64,000 bases of DNA from Hoyosella levis (GCF_026008515.1 NZ_BQYM01000013.1:47793-111792), one strand, 5' to 3'. Counted from the first letter of the stretch, positions 1-9,249 are shown. Notes: generated by a model from the letters alone, not told the origin. Numbers and translations: made by a program.

Positions 1-14
1 CTCCCCTGCTCGGA

Positions 15-983
15 TTATCGAGCCCCGGCGGGGGCGACTCCGGGGATATGGGCGGCCCGCACGTAGATCTGCTCCCCTCGCTCGAGGCCGAGATCGTCGG
101 CATCACCGCGGGTGATCTGGGCAGAGAGTCGGGGATCATCATTGAGCGGCACGAGTTCCACCCGCACCTCGAACCCGAGCCGGACGATGCGATCAACGGT
201 CGCCTCGATGGCACCGGGATGGAAAGTCCGGTCGAGGTGAAGGTCGTGGGGACGGACGAGAGCGCCGTTGATCGTGGCCACGGGGCCGAGGAAGGACATG
301 ACGAAGTCGTTCGCGGGCCGCTCGTAGAGATCGTCGGGCGTGCCAACCTGCTCGATGTTGCCGCGATTCATCACCGCGATGCGGTCGGCGACATCGAGTG
401 CTTCCTCCTGGTCGTGGGTGACAAGAACGGTGGTGACGTGAACCTCGTCGTGCAGCCGGCGGAGCCATTCACGAAGATCGGCCCGCACCTTGGCGTCGAG
501 CGCCCCGAAGGGCTCGTCGAGCAGCAGCACCTTGGGGTCGACCGCGAGCGCCCGGGCGAGGGCCATGCGCTGCCGCTGCCCGCCGGACAGCTGGGACGGG
601 TAGCGGCGCTGGAAGCCGTCGAGCCCCACGATGCGCAGCAGCTCGTCGACACGATCGTTGATCTCGTTCTTGGGGCGGCGGCGGATGCGTAGCCCGAAGG
701 CGATATTGTCCCGCACGGTCATGTGCTTGAACGCCGCGTAGTGCTGGAACACGAACCCGATGCCTCGCTTCTGCGGCGGCACCCCGGTGACGTCCTCCCC
801 ACCGATGGTGATGATGCCCGAGTCGGGGCTCTCGAGCCCGGCGATGGACCGCAGCAGGGTGGACTTGCCGGAACCGGACGGGCCGAGCAGCGCGGTGAGG
901 CTGCCCGACGGGATGTCGAGGTTGACGCCGTCGAGCGCGACGAAGTCCCCGTAGTTCTTGCGGACGTCGGTCACGGTGATCAT
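15..983 (-). CDS. cysA: Sulfate/thiosulfate ABC transporter ATP-binding protein CysA
   Basis: ATPase subunit that powers sulfate/thiosulfate import on the cytoplasmic face of the CysT-CysW permease. All ABC ATPase motifs are visible: Walker [10 protein letters not shown] (residues 34-42), Q-loop Gln80, signature LSGGQ (132-136), Walker B VLLLDEP (152-158) and H-loop His190. A C-terminal regulatory portion follows. At 322 aa it is somewhat shorter than typical CysA (about 350). The ATG at 983 overlaps the cysW stop in an ATGA tetranucleotide, which indicates translational coupling in a subI-cysT-cysW-cysA operon. Sulfate specificity is inferred from the adjacent sulfate-binding protein and matched permeases; the motifs themselves are generic. 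Confidence 0.95.
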   Translation of the reverse strand: MITVTDVRKNYGDFVALDGVNLDIPSGSLTALLGPSGSGKSTLLRSIAGLESPDSGIITIGGEDVTGVPPQKRGIGFVFQHYAAFKHMTVRDNIAFGLRIRRRPKNEINDRVDELLRIVGLDGFQRRYPSQLSGGQRQRMALARALAVDPKVLLLDEPFGALDAKVRADLREWLRRLHDEVHVTTVLVTHDQEEALDVADRIAVMNRGNIEQVGTPDDLYERPANDFVMSFLGPVATINGALVRPHDLHLDRTFHPGAIEATVDRIVRLGFEVRVELVPLNDDPRLSAQITRGDADDLGLERGEQIYVRAAHIPGVAPAGAR

Positions 984-1789
984 GGTGTGCTCCGCTTGCG
1001 GTCGAGTAGGGTCATGAGCAGCAACGTCAGGATCGCGATGCCCATTAGCAGGGTAGCGGCGCTGTAGGCGCCGAACGTGTTGTGATCGTCGATGTAGCGG
1101 GCGTGAACGAGCAGCGTGAGGGTCTGCGAGACCCCCGCGAACCCGGACGAGACCATGAGGACGGCACCGAACTCGCCAAGGGCGCGAGCCACGGTCAGCA
1201 CAACGCCATAGGTGAGCCCCCAGCGGATCGCCGGCAGGGTGATCAAGCGGAATGTCTGCCAGTTGTTGGCCCCGAGGGTGGACGCCGCCTGCTCCTGCTC
1301 CTCACCGATCTCGCGCAGCACCGGCTCGACCTCCCGCACGACGAATGGCAGCGTCACGAAGATCGTGGCGAGCACCATGCCGGGCAGCCCGAAGATGACG
1401 CGGATGCCGGTGAGCTCCATGAGGCTGCCGAACCAGCCGCCGACGCCCCATAGGGTGATGAGCGCGACGCCCACCACCACGGGCGAGACCGCGAACGGAA
1501 TATCCACCACGGCCTCAAGGATCCGGCGTCCGGGAAACCTGCCCCGCACGAGGGCCAGAGCGGTAACGATGCCGAAGACAACGTTGAGCGGCACGACGAT
1601 AGCGACGATCAGCAGCGAGAGGTTCAGCGCGGATATCGCAGCGGGGGTGCTGATGGCCTCCCAGAACGCGATGAAGCCGCTCTCGAAGGATCGGTACAGG
1701 ATCATGCCGATCGGGATGAGCAGCAGCAGCGCGAGATAGGCCAGCGAGACGAAGCGCAGCAGGTAGCGGGCATTCTTGCTGAGGATCAT
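980..1789 (-). CDS. cysW: Sulfate ABC transporter permease CysW
   Basis: Integral membrane permease half of the sulfate/thiosulfate importer, 269 aa with about six hydrophobic segments. The cytoplasmic EAA-type loop that docks on CysA is recognisable around [15 protein letters not shown], followed by the [11 protein letters not shown] stretch typical of CysW/CysT. The frame stays open upstream into cysT, but that extension is arginine-rich shadow sequence. ATG 1789 overlaps the cysT stop by four bases (ATGA) and begins [13 protein letters not shown], a plausible N-terminus. The two ATGA junctions within the operon suggest stoichiometric co-translation. Confidence 0.93.
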   Translation of the reverse strand: MILSKNARYLLRFVSLAYLALLLLIPIGMILYRSFESGFIAFWEAISTPAAISALNLSLLIVAIVVPLNVVFGIVTALALVRGRFPGRRILEAVVDIPFAVSPVVVGVALITLWGVGGWFGSLMELTGIRVIFGLPGMVLATIFVTLPFVVREVEPVLREIGEEQEQAASTLGANNWQTFRLITLPAIRWGLTYGVVLTVARALGEFGAVLMVSSGFAGVSQTLTLLVHARYIDDHNTFGAYSAATLLMGIAILTLLLMTLLDRKRSTP

Positions 1790-2616
1790 GTGTCCTGCTC
1801 CTCCCGCCGGGTAGCGCGGTTGGCGAGGACGCGCAGCGCGAGCAGCGTGACGAACGCGATAGCGAGCAGCACCACGGAGGTCGCGGCCGCGTCGCTGGGC
1901 CGGTCCATCTCGAGGAGCTGCTGGATGTACTGGGAGGTCACCTGCGTCTCGCCGCGGATATTTCCTCCGATGAGGATGATCGAGCCGAACTCGCCGATCG
2001 CGCGGGCGAAGGCTAGCCCTGCGCCACCGAGGATCGCGGGGGCGAGCACGGGCAGCACGACTTTCCACAGGATCGTCAGGTTGCCCGCGCCGAGCGAGGC
2101 CGCCGCTTGCTCGACATCCCGGTCGAGCTCCATCAGCACGGGCTGCACCGACCGCACCACGAACGGCAGCGTGACGAACGCGAGCGCCACCACGAGGCCG
2201 GCTTTGGTGGCGTTGAGGTGCACGTTGATCGGGCTGCCCGGGCCGTACAGGGACAGCAGCACGATGCTCGCCACGATAGTGGGCAGCGCGAACGGCAGGT
2301 CGATGATGCCATTGACGAATCGCTTGCCGGGGAATTCATCGCGCACCAGCACCCAGGCGATCATCGTGCCGAACACGACGTTGAGCAGAGCGACCGCGAT
2401 CGAGACGAGAACGGTGATGCGCAACGAGGCGAGCGCGCCGGGCGCGGTGATGGCGTCCCAGAAGCCTCCGATGCCCCCGGCCAGCGCGGTGGCGGCGAGC
2501 GCGGCGAGCGGCAGCAGCACGATGATGCTGAGCCACAGGACAGCCATGCCGACGCCAAGCGAGCCAAAGCTCGGTGATCGGCGCCGGGCCCGCGCCGGGA
2601 CGGATGTCGTAGTCAT
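1786..2616 (-). CDS. cysT: Sulfate ABC transporter permease CysT (CysU)
   Basis: Second permease subunit of the sulfate importer, 276 aa, paralogous to CysW. It has about six membrane segments and an EAA loop around DVEQAAASLGAGNLTILWK followed by ARAIGEFGSIILIGG. The start ATG at 2616 has a GAGGT Shine-Dalgarno sequence within the four-base gap and tail of subI. Order subI-cysT-cysW-cysA is the same as in M. tuberculosis (Rv2400c-Rv2397c). It forms the membrane channel together with CysW. Confidence 0.93.
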   Translation of the reverse strand: MTTTSVPARARRRSPSFGSLGVGMAVLWLSIIVLLPLAALAATALAGGIGGFWDAITAPGALASLRITVLVSIAVALLNVVFGTMIAWVLVRDEFPGKRFVNGIIDLPFALPTIVASIVLLSLYGPGSPINVHLNATKAGLVVALAFVTLPFVVRSVQPVLMELDRDVEQAAASLGAGNLTILWKVVLPVLAPAILGGAGLAFARAIGEFGSIILIGGNIRGETQVTSQYIQQLLEMDRPSDAAATSVVLLAIAFVTLLALRVLANRATRREEQDT

Positions 2617-2620
2617 GCTG

Positions 2621-3670
2621 CTACCTCAATGCCTCGTAGTAGATGACGGAGATGAAGCCCTTTTCGGGATCGAACAAGGTGGCGTTGACCTCGTCCCAGC
2701 CACCGAGTTCATCGACGGTCCACAATTGCTCGGGCTCGGGGAACTCCTCGTCGAACTCCGCGAGGACTCCCGGTATCACCGGCCGATACCCGGCCTCGGC
2801 CCAGGCGCGCTGGCCCGCCGCGGTGTACTGGAACTCGAGGAAGTCCTCGGCGAGCGGGCGGGTGGCTGAGCCGGGCCGGTCCACGATCGCCATGGGATTG
2901 TCGATGCGCAGCGTGCGGGGCGGGATCACGTGCTCGAGCGGATCTCCATTGCGCTCAAGGAAGATCGCCTCGTTCTCGTAGGTGATCAGCACGTCGCCGC
3001 GGCCCTGCAGGAACGCCTCGGTGGCCTCGCGCGCCGAGCCTGGCTGGATGGTGATGTGATCGTTGACGAGGCGCTCGACGAACTCGAGGCCCGCCTCCGG
3101 ATCCTCGCCCCCCTTGCTCGCCACCGCGTAGGGCGCGAGCAGGTTCCACTTCGCCGACCCGGAGCTGAACGGGTTCGGGGTGATGACCTCGATGCCGGGG
3201 CGCAGCAGATCATCCCACTCCGTGATGCCCAGCGGATTGCCCTCGCGCACGACCAGCGTCACCACTGACCCGAAGGGCACCCCGCCATGCTCGCCGTCGT
3301 TCCAGTCCTCGCGCACGAGCCCCTCGGAAACGAGCCGCTCCACATCGGGCGCAGTGGAGAAAGCCACGACATCCGCGGGGGCGCCGAAGGTGACCTTGCG
3401 GGACTGGTCGGCGGAGGCGCCGAAGGACTGGAGGAAAGAGATGCCCTCGCCCTCGGGGGTCTCCGCGAACGCCGGGATGACCTCGTCGAAGCCAGGCTTG
3501 GCTACAGCGTAGGCGAATAGCGCCAGCGTGCCACGGCTGCCGTCGCCACCGATAGTGGCCTTCCCGGGGATGTCGCTGGGCCCGCCCGCGCAGCCTGCCA
3601 GCATGAGGGCGGCCGCGGCGGCCAGAGCAGAGATCCGCCTCCCCCAGTATCCACGCGGCTGAGGTCGCAT
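2621..3670 (-). CDS. subI: Sulfate-binding lipoprotein SubI
   Basis: Solute-binding receptor that delivers sulfate to CysTWA. The N-terminus has a charged region, a hydrophobic core and lipobox LAGC near residue 27, so it should be a lipid-anchored extracytoplasmic protein. The motif FLQSFGASADQSRKV matches the sulfate-binding family signature (GASxDQSRxV). Length 349 aa fits the family. It is the first gene of the operon. The 320 bp upstream hold no other operon gene, so the promoter should lie there; I saw no convincing sulfur-responsive riboswitch. Confidence 0.93.
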   Translation of the reverse strand: MRPQPRGYWGRRISALAAAAALMLAGCAGGPSDIPGKATIGGDGSRGTLALFAYAVAKPGFDEVIPAFAETPEGEGISFLQSFGASADQSRKVTFGAPADVVAFSTAPDVERLVSEGLVREDWNDGEHGGVPFGSVVTLVVREGNPLGITEWDDLLRPGIEVITPNPFSSGSAKWNLLAPYAVASKGGEDPEAGLEFVERLVNDHITIQPGSAREATEAFLQGRGDVLITYENEAIFLERNGDPLEHVIPPRTLRIDNPMAIVDRPGSATRPLAEDFLEFQYTAAGQRAWAEAGYRPVIPGVLAEFDEEFPEPEQLWTVDELGGWDEVNATLFDPEKGFISVIYYEALR

Positions 3671-3993
3671 TGGTGAACTAGCCTTCCCGTCTCGACTGAC
3701 ATGACACTGAGCGATTCACATCGGCGGCGTGCAGCCACGATCATTCCGAGGATGTGAACAGCCGCCATGATTCGGGGGCGGCACCCGGCCAGCTCCTGTG
3801 CACGCAAGGCGTGACGAGCAAGGCTTGGCTCAGCGACAACACATGATGTCGGCGACAGCAGGAAAACCGACAGCAATGAGCGCCAACTGATGGCGTACTA
3901 CATATTGCTCGGCTGCTTCCACGGCGCCAATCCTAACAGGGGCAGCCGCAAGCGGGAAAACGCGCAGCCACCGCCCCTGCTCGCGCTCGCGGC
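3671..3993. other. Intergenic region upstream of the sulfate operon
   Basis: About 320 bp without a supported gene. Short frames exist on both strands but lack family resemblance and ribosome-binding sites. It should contain the subI promoter (minus strand). I looked for a SAM-type riboswitch and for a Cys-rich leader peptide of the kind known in actinobacterial sulfur operons and could support neither. Confidence 0.5.
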
Positions 3994-4074
3994 TCAGAGC
4001 ATCGAGATCCCCCACGCGATGAGCACCAGCACGAGCAGGGCCACCAGCGCCAGCGATACACGGGACCTCGGCAT
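3994..4074 (-). CDS. Predicted 26-aa single-pass membrane micropeptide
   Basis: A 26-codon ORF translating to MPRSRVSLALVALLVLVLIA followed by WGISML. It has a short basic N-terminus and one hydrophobic helix that fills most of the peptide. Its ATG overlaps the stop of the upstream 80-aa membrane protein by one base (TGATG), a strong sign of translational coupling. Function unknown. The overlap and clean transmembrane composition are the evidence; no family was recognised. It could be a subunit or stabiliser of the neighbouring small membrane protein (inference). Confidence 0.55.
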   Translation of the reverse strand: MPRSRVSLALVALLVLVLIAWGISML

Positions 4075-4316
4075 CAGTGCTCTCCATTCCTAGCCGTCGT
4101 TCCATCATTGCCCCGCTGCGATGCCTGTTCGCCGCCCCATCGCCTGGCGCGCTTCAGCACGTTGTAGTACACGGCGCTGCCGACAGCATCGAGCCAGCGA
4201 GCGAGGAGGAAGCACAGTGGCACCACGATCAGGGCAACGATGGTGACCTGCGGCAGGAACGACAAGCCAGTGATCCACAGCTCGGCACCATCCCACCAGC
4301 GGGCCACCATATCCAC
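4074..4316 (-). CDS. Small membrane protein, unknown function
   Basis: 80-aa protein starting GTG at 4316 (in-frame ATG at 4310 is an alternative). One long hydrophobic segment (about residues 18-45: LSFLPQVTIVALIVVPLCFL onward) is followed by a charged cytoplasmic-type tail. A small uncharacterised membrane gene, Rv2401A, sits in the corresponding place beside subI in M. tuberculosis (from memory), but I cannot assert orthology. It is followed with one-base overlap by a 26-aa hydrophobic peptide, so the two are probably one transcript. Confidence 0.65.
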   Translation of the reverse strand: MDMVARWWDGAELWITGLSFLPQVTIVALIVVPLCFLLARWLDAVGSAVYYNVLKRARRWGGEQASQRGNDGTTARNGEH

Positions 4317-4485
4317 GCCCCCACTCTAGCGGGCGCGGTGCGGGAGCAACCCGGTGGACCGCTCCGAAGGATCACGCTCGGGCAGGCCGCCAGCTCCCGG
4401 CTCCCCGGCGCCAGCTCGAGGCCGCCGCGGAACCGCCGGATGCCGAATGCGCGCGAGCGCCCGCTTGCCGGGCCACAATAAGGCC

Positions 4486-6486
4486 ATGGCGACACCCCCT
4501 CAGGAGACCTCCCCGGAGGCGACCCCCACCGACCGCCGCGACCGAGGCGCTGCCGATCCCGGGCTGCCCGCACCGCCGCGCGCCCACCACAGCGGATTCC
4601 CGCCGATCGGAGACTACGGCTTCCTCTCCGACTGCGAGACCACCTGCCTCATCGCGCCCAATGGGTCGGTCGAGTGGATGTGCGTGCCCCGTCCCGACTC
4701 GCCATCCGTGTTCGCCGCCATCCTTGATCGCAGCGCCGGGCACTTCCGCATCGGTCCCTACGGCCAGTCCGTGCCCGCCGCGCGCCGCTATCTGCCAGGC
4801 GGGCTGATCCTCGAGACGACCTGGCAGACCGAGACCGGCTGGCTGACCGTCCGTGATGCCCTCGTCATGGGCCCCTGGCACAACACCGAGGAACGGTCCC
4901 GCACCCACCGCCGCACGCCTACCGACTGGGATGCCGAGCACATGCTGCTCCGCACCGTCAAGTGTGTCAGTGGCACGGTGGAGCTCGAGCTGAGCTGCGA
5001 GCCCGCTTTCGACTACCACCGCAAGTCCGCGGCCTGGGACTACTCCGGCAAGGTGTACGAGCAGGCCACTGCGTACTGCATCGAGTCTCCTGACGGCGAG
5101 CCGCAGCTGACCCTCACCACGAACCTGCGACTGGGCCTCGAGGGCAGGGAGGCCCGCGCCCGCACCAGGTTGAGCGAGGGCGACCGCGTGTACGTGGCGC
5201 TCTCCTGGGGCGACCTCGCCGCGCCCCAGTCCTACGACGCGGCCGCGGAGAAGATGTGGCAGACGGCCGAGTGCTGGCGGCAGTGGAACACTATTGGCCG
5301 GTTCCCCGACCACCCCTGGCGCAGCTACCTGCAACGCAGCGCGCTCACGCTCAAGGGGCTGACCTATGCGCCCACTGGGGCGCTTCTCGCCGCCGCCACT
5401 ACCTCGCTTCCCGAGACCCCCGGCGGCGAGCGCAACTGGGACTACCGGTACGCCTGGATCCGCGACTCCACGTTCGCCCTATGGGGCCTCTACACGCTCG
5501 GCCTCGACCGGGAAGCGAACGACTTCTTCGCCTTCATCTCTGATATGGGCAGGGACGAGAACGGCGAGCCAGTGCCCCTGCAGGTGATGTACGGCGTGGG
5601 CGGCGAGAAGACCCTCACCGAGGCCGAGCTCGGCCACCTGACGGGCTACGAGGGAGCCCAGCCCGTCCGCATCGGCAATGGCGCGTTCGACCAGAAGCAG
5701 CACGATATCTGGGGCATCATCCTCGACTCGGTCTACCTGCACGTGCGGTCGCGCAACCAGGTTCCCGAATCGCTATGGCCCCTGCTCAAGCGGCAGGTCG
5801 AGGAAGCCATCGACAACTGGCGCGAGCCCGACCGCGGCATCTGGGAGGTCCGCGGCGCCCCGCAGCACTTCACCTCCTCGAAGGTCATGTGCTGGGTCGC
5901 GCTCGACCGTGGCGCCAAGCTCGCCGCGATGCACGGCGAGGATGACTACGCCACGCGCTGGTCGGTCATCGCCACCGAGATCAAGGAGGACATCCTCGCG
6001 CACGGCGTCGACGATCGCGGCGTGTTCACCCAGCGCTACGGCGACCCCGCGCTCGACGCGTCTCTGCTGCTCGTGCCCCTGATGCGGTTCCTGCCCGCCG
6101 ACGACTACCGGGTGCGCAACACTGTGCTCGCGATCGCTGATGAGCTCACCGAGGAAGGACTTGTCCTCCGCTACCGCGTGCACGAGACCGACGACGGGCT
6201 CAGCGGCGACGAGGGCGCCTTCACGATCTGCTCGTTCTGGCTCGTCTCTGCCCTGGTGGAGATCGGCGAGGTGCAGCGCGCGAAGCACCTGCTCGAGCGG
6301 CTCCTTGGTTTCGCGAGCCCGCTCGAGCTCTACGCCGAGGAGATCGATCCGCGCACCGGGCGGCACCTCGGCAACTTCCCGCAGGCCTTCACGCACCTCG
6401 CGCTGATCAATGCCGTCGTGCATGTCATCCGCGCCGAGGAGGATCAGGAGGCTGGGGCGTTCAGCCCCGCCCACCCGCACCAGTAG
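4486..6486 (+). CDS. GH15 family glycoside hydrolase, trehalase-like
   Basis: Cytosolic glycoside hydrolase of family GH15 (glucoamylase/trehalase group), 666 aa from ATG 4486. An N-terminal beta-sandwich domain begins at PIGDYGFLSDCETTCLIAPN. The (alpha/alpha)6 catalytic domain carries WDYRYAWIRDSTFALWGLYT and, near the C-terminus, EEIDPRTGRHLGNFPQAFTH, which contains the conserved glutamate of the active site. It occupies the place of Rv2402, whose mycobacterial relatives hydrolyse trehalose; trehalase activity is inferred. The frame is open to 4354, but that extension is low-complexity. The CACAAT box six bases before the ATG is compatible with leaderless transcription. Confidence 0.88.
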   Translation: MATPPQETSPEATPTDRRDRGAADPGLPAPPRAHHSGFPPIGDYGFLSDCETTCLIAPNGSVEWMCVPRPDSPSVFAAILDRSAGHFRIGPYGQSVPAARRYLPGGLILETTWQTETGWLTVRDALVMGPWHNTEERSRTHRRTPTDWDAEHMLLRTVKCVSGTVELELSCEPAFDYHRKSAAWDYSGKVYEQATAYCIESPDGEPQLTLTTNLRLGLEGREARARTRLSEGDRVYVALSWGDLAAPQSYDAAAEKMWQTAECWRQWNTIGRFPDHPWRSYLQRSALTLKGLTYAPTGALLAAATTSLPETPGGERNWDYRYAWIRDSTFALWGLYTLGLDREANDFFAFISDMGRDENGEPVPLQVMYGVGGEKTLTEAELGHLTGYEGAQPVRIGNGAFDQKQHDIWGIILDSVYLHVRSRNQVPESLWPLLKRQVEEAIDNWREPDRGIWEVRGAPQHFTSSKVMCWVALDRGAKLAAMHGEDDYATRWSVIATEIKEDILAHGVDDRGVFTQRYGDPALDASLLLVPLMRFLPADDYRVRNTVLAIADELTEEGLVLRYRVHETDDGLSGDEGAFTICSFWLVSALVEIGEVQRAKHLLERLLGFASPLELYAEEIDPRTGRHLGNFPQAFTHLALINAVVHVIRAEEDQEAGAFSPAHPHQ

Positions 6487-6663
6487 CGCGGGGCTCGGCG
6501 CACGGGCTGGGCCCGGTCCGGGCTGGGTACGGGCGGCTCCTGCCGGATTTGCTAGTCATTGTCACGTTCCCAGCCTCGTGTCGCGGCGTGGCGGAGCACA
6601 TTAGCTAGCAGATCTCGGGGAGCACGTGGGATCGGAGCCGCGCCAGCGGCCGCCCGGACGACA

Positions 6664-6712
6664 GATCCCGCTCTGCCACCACCCTCTTCGGGCGGGGGGG
6701 CAGAGCGGGATC
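6664..6712. terminator. Strong hairpin between convergent genes
   Basis: Perfect 14-bp stem: GATCCCGCTCTGCC at 6664-6677 pairs with 6699-6712, with a 21-nt loop that itself holds a CTTCGG turn. It lies between the GH15 gene (plus) and the coiled-coil gene (minus) and probably serves both as a terminator. There is no clear T-run on either side. Confidence 0.7.
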
Positions 6713-6761
6713 GTCGTCGCAATGGAGCGCAGCCTCCGCATGGCGGGCCGCCTCGGTTGTC

Positions 6762-7136
6762 CTACTTCTCGAGCTCGGTATCCTTCAAGTCCTCCTCGCG
6801 GGCGACAACGGCTTCCTTGCCGCCCCGCGAGGTGAGCCGCTTGAGCGGCTTGCGAAGCGACTGCGCGGGGCTAAGCATCCAGTCGGCGTTGTCGAGCACG
6901 TTGTCGAGCCGGCTCAGCGACTCGTTGAGCGAATCGAGCGACGTATTCAGGGTGTTGAGGCTGCCGTCGAGCTTGCCAAGGGTGCTGTCGAGCTTCTCGA
7001 GGACGAGGAGCAGGCGGTCAGTGATGATGTCGAGCCGGCCGAGGGTCTCGTCGAGGTTGAGCACCGCGTTGGTGAGCTGCTTGATCTTGCGGCCCGGGCC
7101 CCAGCCCTTGGTCGTCTCCGGGGGTGAAACAGTCAT
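6762..7136 (-). CDS. Coiled-coil protein of unknown function
   Basis: 124-aa cytoplasmic protein, ATG 7136 with AAGGAGA Shine-Dalgarno sequence. Residues about 25-88 form a regular heptad pattern of Leu-Asp/Asn pairs (LDETLGRLDIITDRL, LDSTLGKLDGSLNTL and so on), predicting a long amphipathic coiled coil. The tail from about residue 95 is basic and then acidic. No catalytic motif or signal peptide is present. Low-similarity Leu-rich proteins of this kind occur in actinobacteria, and I do not recognise a named family. It could mediate oligomerisation or act as a scaffold (inference). Confidence 0.75.
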   Translation of the reverse strand: MTVSPPETTKGWGPGRKIKQLTNAVLNLDETLGRLDIITDRLLLVLEKLDSTLGKLDGSLNTLNTSLDSLNESLSRLDNVLDNADWMLSPAQSLRKPLKRLTSRGGKEAVVAREEDLKDTELEK

Positions 7137-7255
7137 TGGTTCTCCTTAGCTAGCACGCCGACCCTGGTCGCGGGACCCGCCGTGGGGCGGATCCGCATGC
7201 CTGAATCCTAGGGCACTGCGACCCGATCGGCGCGGGCGAGCCAACGTCGTGCCGG

Positions 7256-8191
7256 TCACATACCGCAAAACCGACTCAGTAGTTTCTCCGCGTCACTTCC
7301 GATGCCCGAGACCACATCTGCCACAGGCCTGGAGGCGTTCACGAGCCCCGCGGCCTGCCCCGCATACACCACGCCCGCGTCCGGATCGTCCGGTTCGTAC
7401 GCCGCCGCGATCTGGTCCTCCTCCGCTCCTGCGCCATGGAAGCGATCGCTGAAATCGTTGCGGATCGCGCGGCCGAACCAGCGCGGCGACCACGGCTGGT
7501 GCCGTGCCTTGTCGAACACATCGGTATACACGGTGTCCGTGCTTCCTGCCTCGAGCAGCCGGTCCACCGCGTAGCGCGGGCCGATCGCCTCCGGGCTGCC
7601 GAGCAGCACCGTGCCGATGAGGACGCCCTCGCCTCCCGCGGCGAGAACCGCGGCAAGCCCGCGCCCCGTCGCGATGCCACCGGCGGCGAGCACTGGCAGC
7701 CTCGTCGATTCCAGCACCTCCTGGAGCAGCGGAAGCGTCGCGATGCGCCCAGTGTGCCCACCAGCCTCCGCGCCCTGCGCCACCACCGCGTCCACGCCAG
7801 CGGCTTCGGCCATGCGCAGGTCCTCGATCGTGTTGACCTGCGCGATCGCGAGCGCACCAGCCTCGTGCACGCGCGGCACGTACGGCGCTGGGTCACCGAA
7901 CGACAAGGACACCAGCGCGGGCCGCTCCGCGAGAGCCGCGTCGAGCAGCGCGTCATCATCGTCGAGCGCCCACGTCATCAGGCCCACGCCGAACGGTCCG
8001 CCGATATCCCGCGCCACAGCGGCTTCCGTGGCGATCCATTCCGGCGTGGTGTAGCGGGCAGCGCCAAGCATGCCGATGCCTCCCGCGCGACTCACCTCAC
8101 CCGCCAGCTTGCCGCCCGCGCGACCTCCCATGGGCGCGCCCACGATCGGATAGGTGATATCAAGCTCCCGCGTCAACCATGTCGTCAGCAC
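7256..8191 (-). CDS. Nitronate monooxygenase family flavoprotein
   Basis: FMN-dependent TIM-barrel oxidoreductase of the nitronate monooxygenase (former 2-nitropropane dioxygenase) family, 311 aa, cytosolic. Visible hallmarks: N-terminal YPIVGAPMGGRAGGKLAGEV, the QGAEAGGHTG flavin/substrate loop (about residue 140) and LAAGGIATGRGLAAVLAAG (phosphate-binding loop). Members oxidise toxic alkyl nitronates such as propionate 3-nitronate, or act as related FMN reductases, so the precise substrate is unknown. The GTG start is preceded by AGAAGG. It is a single gene with no operonic partner. Confidence 0.87.
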   Translation of the reverse strand: MLTTWLTRELDITYPIVGAPMGGRAGGKLAGEVSRAGGIGMLGAARYTTPEWIATEAAVARDIGGPFGVGLMTWALDDDDALLDAALAERPALVSLSFGDPAPYVPRVHEAGALAIAQVNTIEDLRMAEAAGVDAVVAQGAEAGGHTGRIATLPLLQEVLESTRLPVLAAGGIATGRGLAAVLAAGGEGVLIGTVLLGSPEAIGPRYAVDRLLEAGSTDTVYTDVFDKARHQPWSPRWFGRAIRNDFSDRFHGAGAEEDQIAAAYEPDDPDAGVVYAGQAAGLVNASRPVADVVSGIGSDAEKLLSRFCGM

Positions 8192-8223
8192 ACCTTCTGA
8201 TTACCACAGCGCCACGCTGGTGC

Positions 8224-9123
8224 CTACCTGTTCGTGATGGGAGAGTGGCCGTGCTCCGCGGCGAGCGACTGGCAGACGTCGTGCACGCTCCCCACATCAT
8301 GCAGATAGTTGCTTGCCAAGCGGCGCGCTAGCCGCTCCATCTGCTCATCGAGCATCCGTGCCGCGCAGCGGACCTCCGGCGCGGCCGAGGACCGGCCCGC
8401 GTCGACGAGCCGCGGCACGAACGACAGAGTCGCCGCGAGCGATTCATCCGGCTCCTCCTCGCGAAAGAAGTAGATCTCTCCGTATTGACCGAGATCCATC
8501 TCGACCGAGGCCAGCGCCTCGGTAACCGAGACCAGCCACTGGGCAGCGATGCTCGACCTCCCGGTAGCGACGACATCCTCCGCTCCGGTGGTAGCCATCA
8601 ACGCGAGCTGGCGGGCAACCGCGCGGCGCCGGCCCAGAGCCGGATACACCTGGAGTACCCAGGTGACCGCGGCCGTGAACAGCCAGAATCCCACCAGTGC
8701 CTGCAGCGGAACGAGGAGGCGCAAGGCTGGGAGCGTGGGCGTGATGTCGCCGAAGCCCAGCGTCGTGACAGTCACCAGCGAGAGATACAGCGCGGCCACG
8801 GGATCCGAGGAGCTCGCGGGCTGCAACGAGGAGCTGAACGCGAAGCCCCCGGGCATGTGTGGCAGGTAGACAAGAGCGCACCCGAGGACGAGCGTGACGG
8901 TCCACATGATCATCGTCGCAGCGAGCCCGAGCGGACCCACGGCCGCCAGCGCGCGCCCATTGCCGCCCACCTTGCCCGCCGCTCGCCACAGGAGCACGAA
9001 CAGGCCGCGGCACAGGGTGCCCAGTCCCTTGGGATGCCAGAGGGTGGTGTAGATGTCGCGAATGCCAAGGCAGACCAAGAGCACACCACAAGCGCTGACC
9101 AGCCAATTCACGAGAGTGCTCAC
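8224..9123 (-). CDS. Two-TM potassium-channel protein
   Basis: Ion channel of the Ion_trans_2 type. Several N-terminal hydrophobic segments are followed by a pore helix and selectivity filter VTTLGFGDI (a TxGFGD variant of the K+ signature), a second pore helix, and an approximately 130-aa cytoplasmic domain without a recognisable RCK nucleotide-binding fold. I choose GTG 9123 (299 aa), preceded by AGAGGGGG and coupled by a GTGA overlap to a short upstream ORF. The frame is open to 9150 (308 aa). A role in K+ flux or membrane potential is inferred. The adjacent Na+/H+ antiporter suggests an ion-homeostasis cluster. Confidence 0.85.
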   Translation of the reverse strand: MSTLVNWLVSACGVLLVCLGIRDIYTTLWHPKGLGTLCRGLFVLLWRAAGKVGGNGRALAAVGPLGLAATMIMWTVTLVLGCALVYLPHMPGGFAFSSSLQPASSSDPVAALYLSLVTVTTLGFGDITPTLPALRLLVPLQALVGFWLFTAAVTWVLQVYPALGRRRAVARQLALMATTGAEDVVATGRSSIAAQWLVSVTEALASVEMDLGQYGEIYFFREEEPDESLAATLSFVPRLVDAGRSSAAPEVRCAARMLDEQMERLARRLASNYLHDVGSVHDVCQSLAAEHGHSPITNR

Positions 9124-9164
9124 GTGGCCCCCTCTGATCCAGCCACGCACCGCACAGATGTCAT
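9120..9164 (-). CDS. Putative 14-aa upstream ORF coupled to the K+ channel
   Basis: ATG 9164 is preceded by GGAGGAGCG and encodes MTSVRCVAGSEGAT before a TGA that overlaps the channel GTG (GTGA). The good Shine-Dalgarno sequence and exact overlap suggest a translated leader that couples initiation of the channel. It could be chance; no homology is claimed. Confidence 0.35.
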   Translation of the reverse strand: MTSVRCVAGSEGAT

Positions 9165-9249
9165 CGCTCCTCCGCCTTTCGCTCGCATCCAGGGTGCGTA
9201 CCCTGCTCAGGCCCGGATAATCCGGCTCGCGACAAAGCCCGGGCGCCGG

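Noticed and set aside
3671..3993. SAM-type riboswitch or Cys leader peptide before subI
   Set aside because: A GAGCTGGCCGGGTGCC stretch recalls riboswitch cores, but I could not fold a consistent consensus, and no Cys-rich or RRHVDLxR-type short ORF with a start and ribosome-binding site was found.
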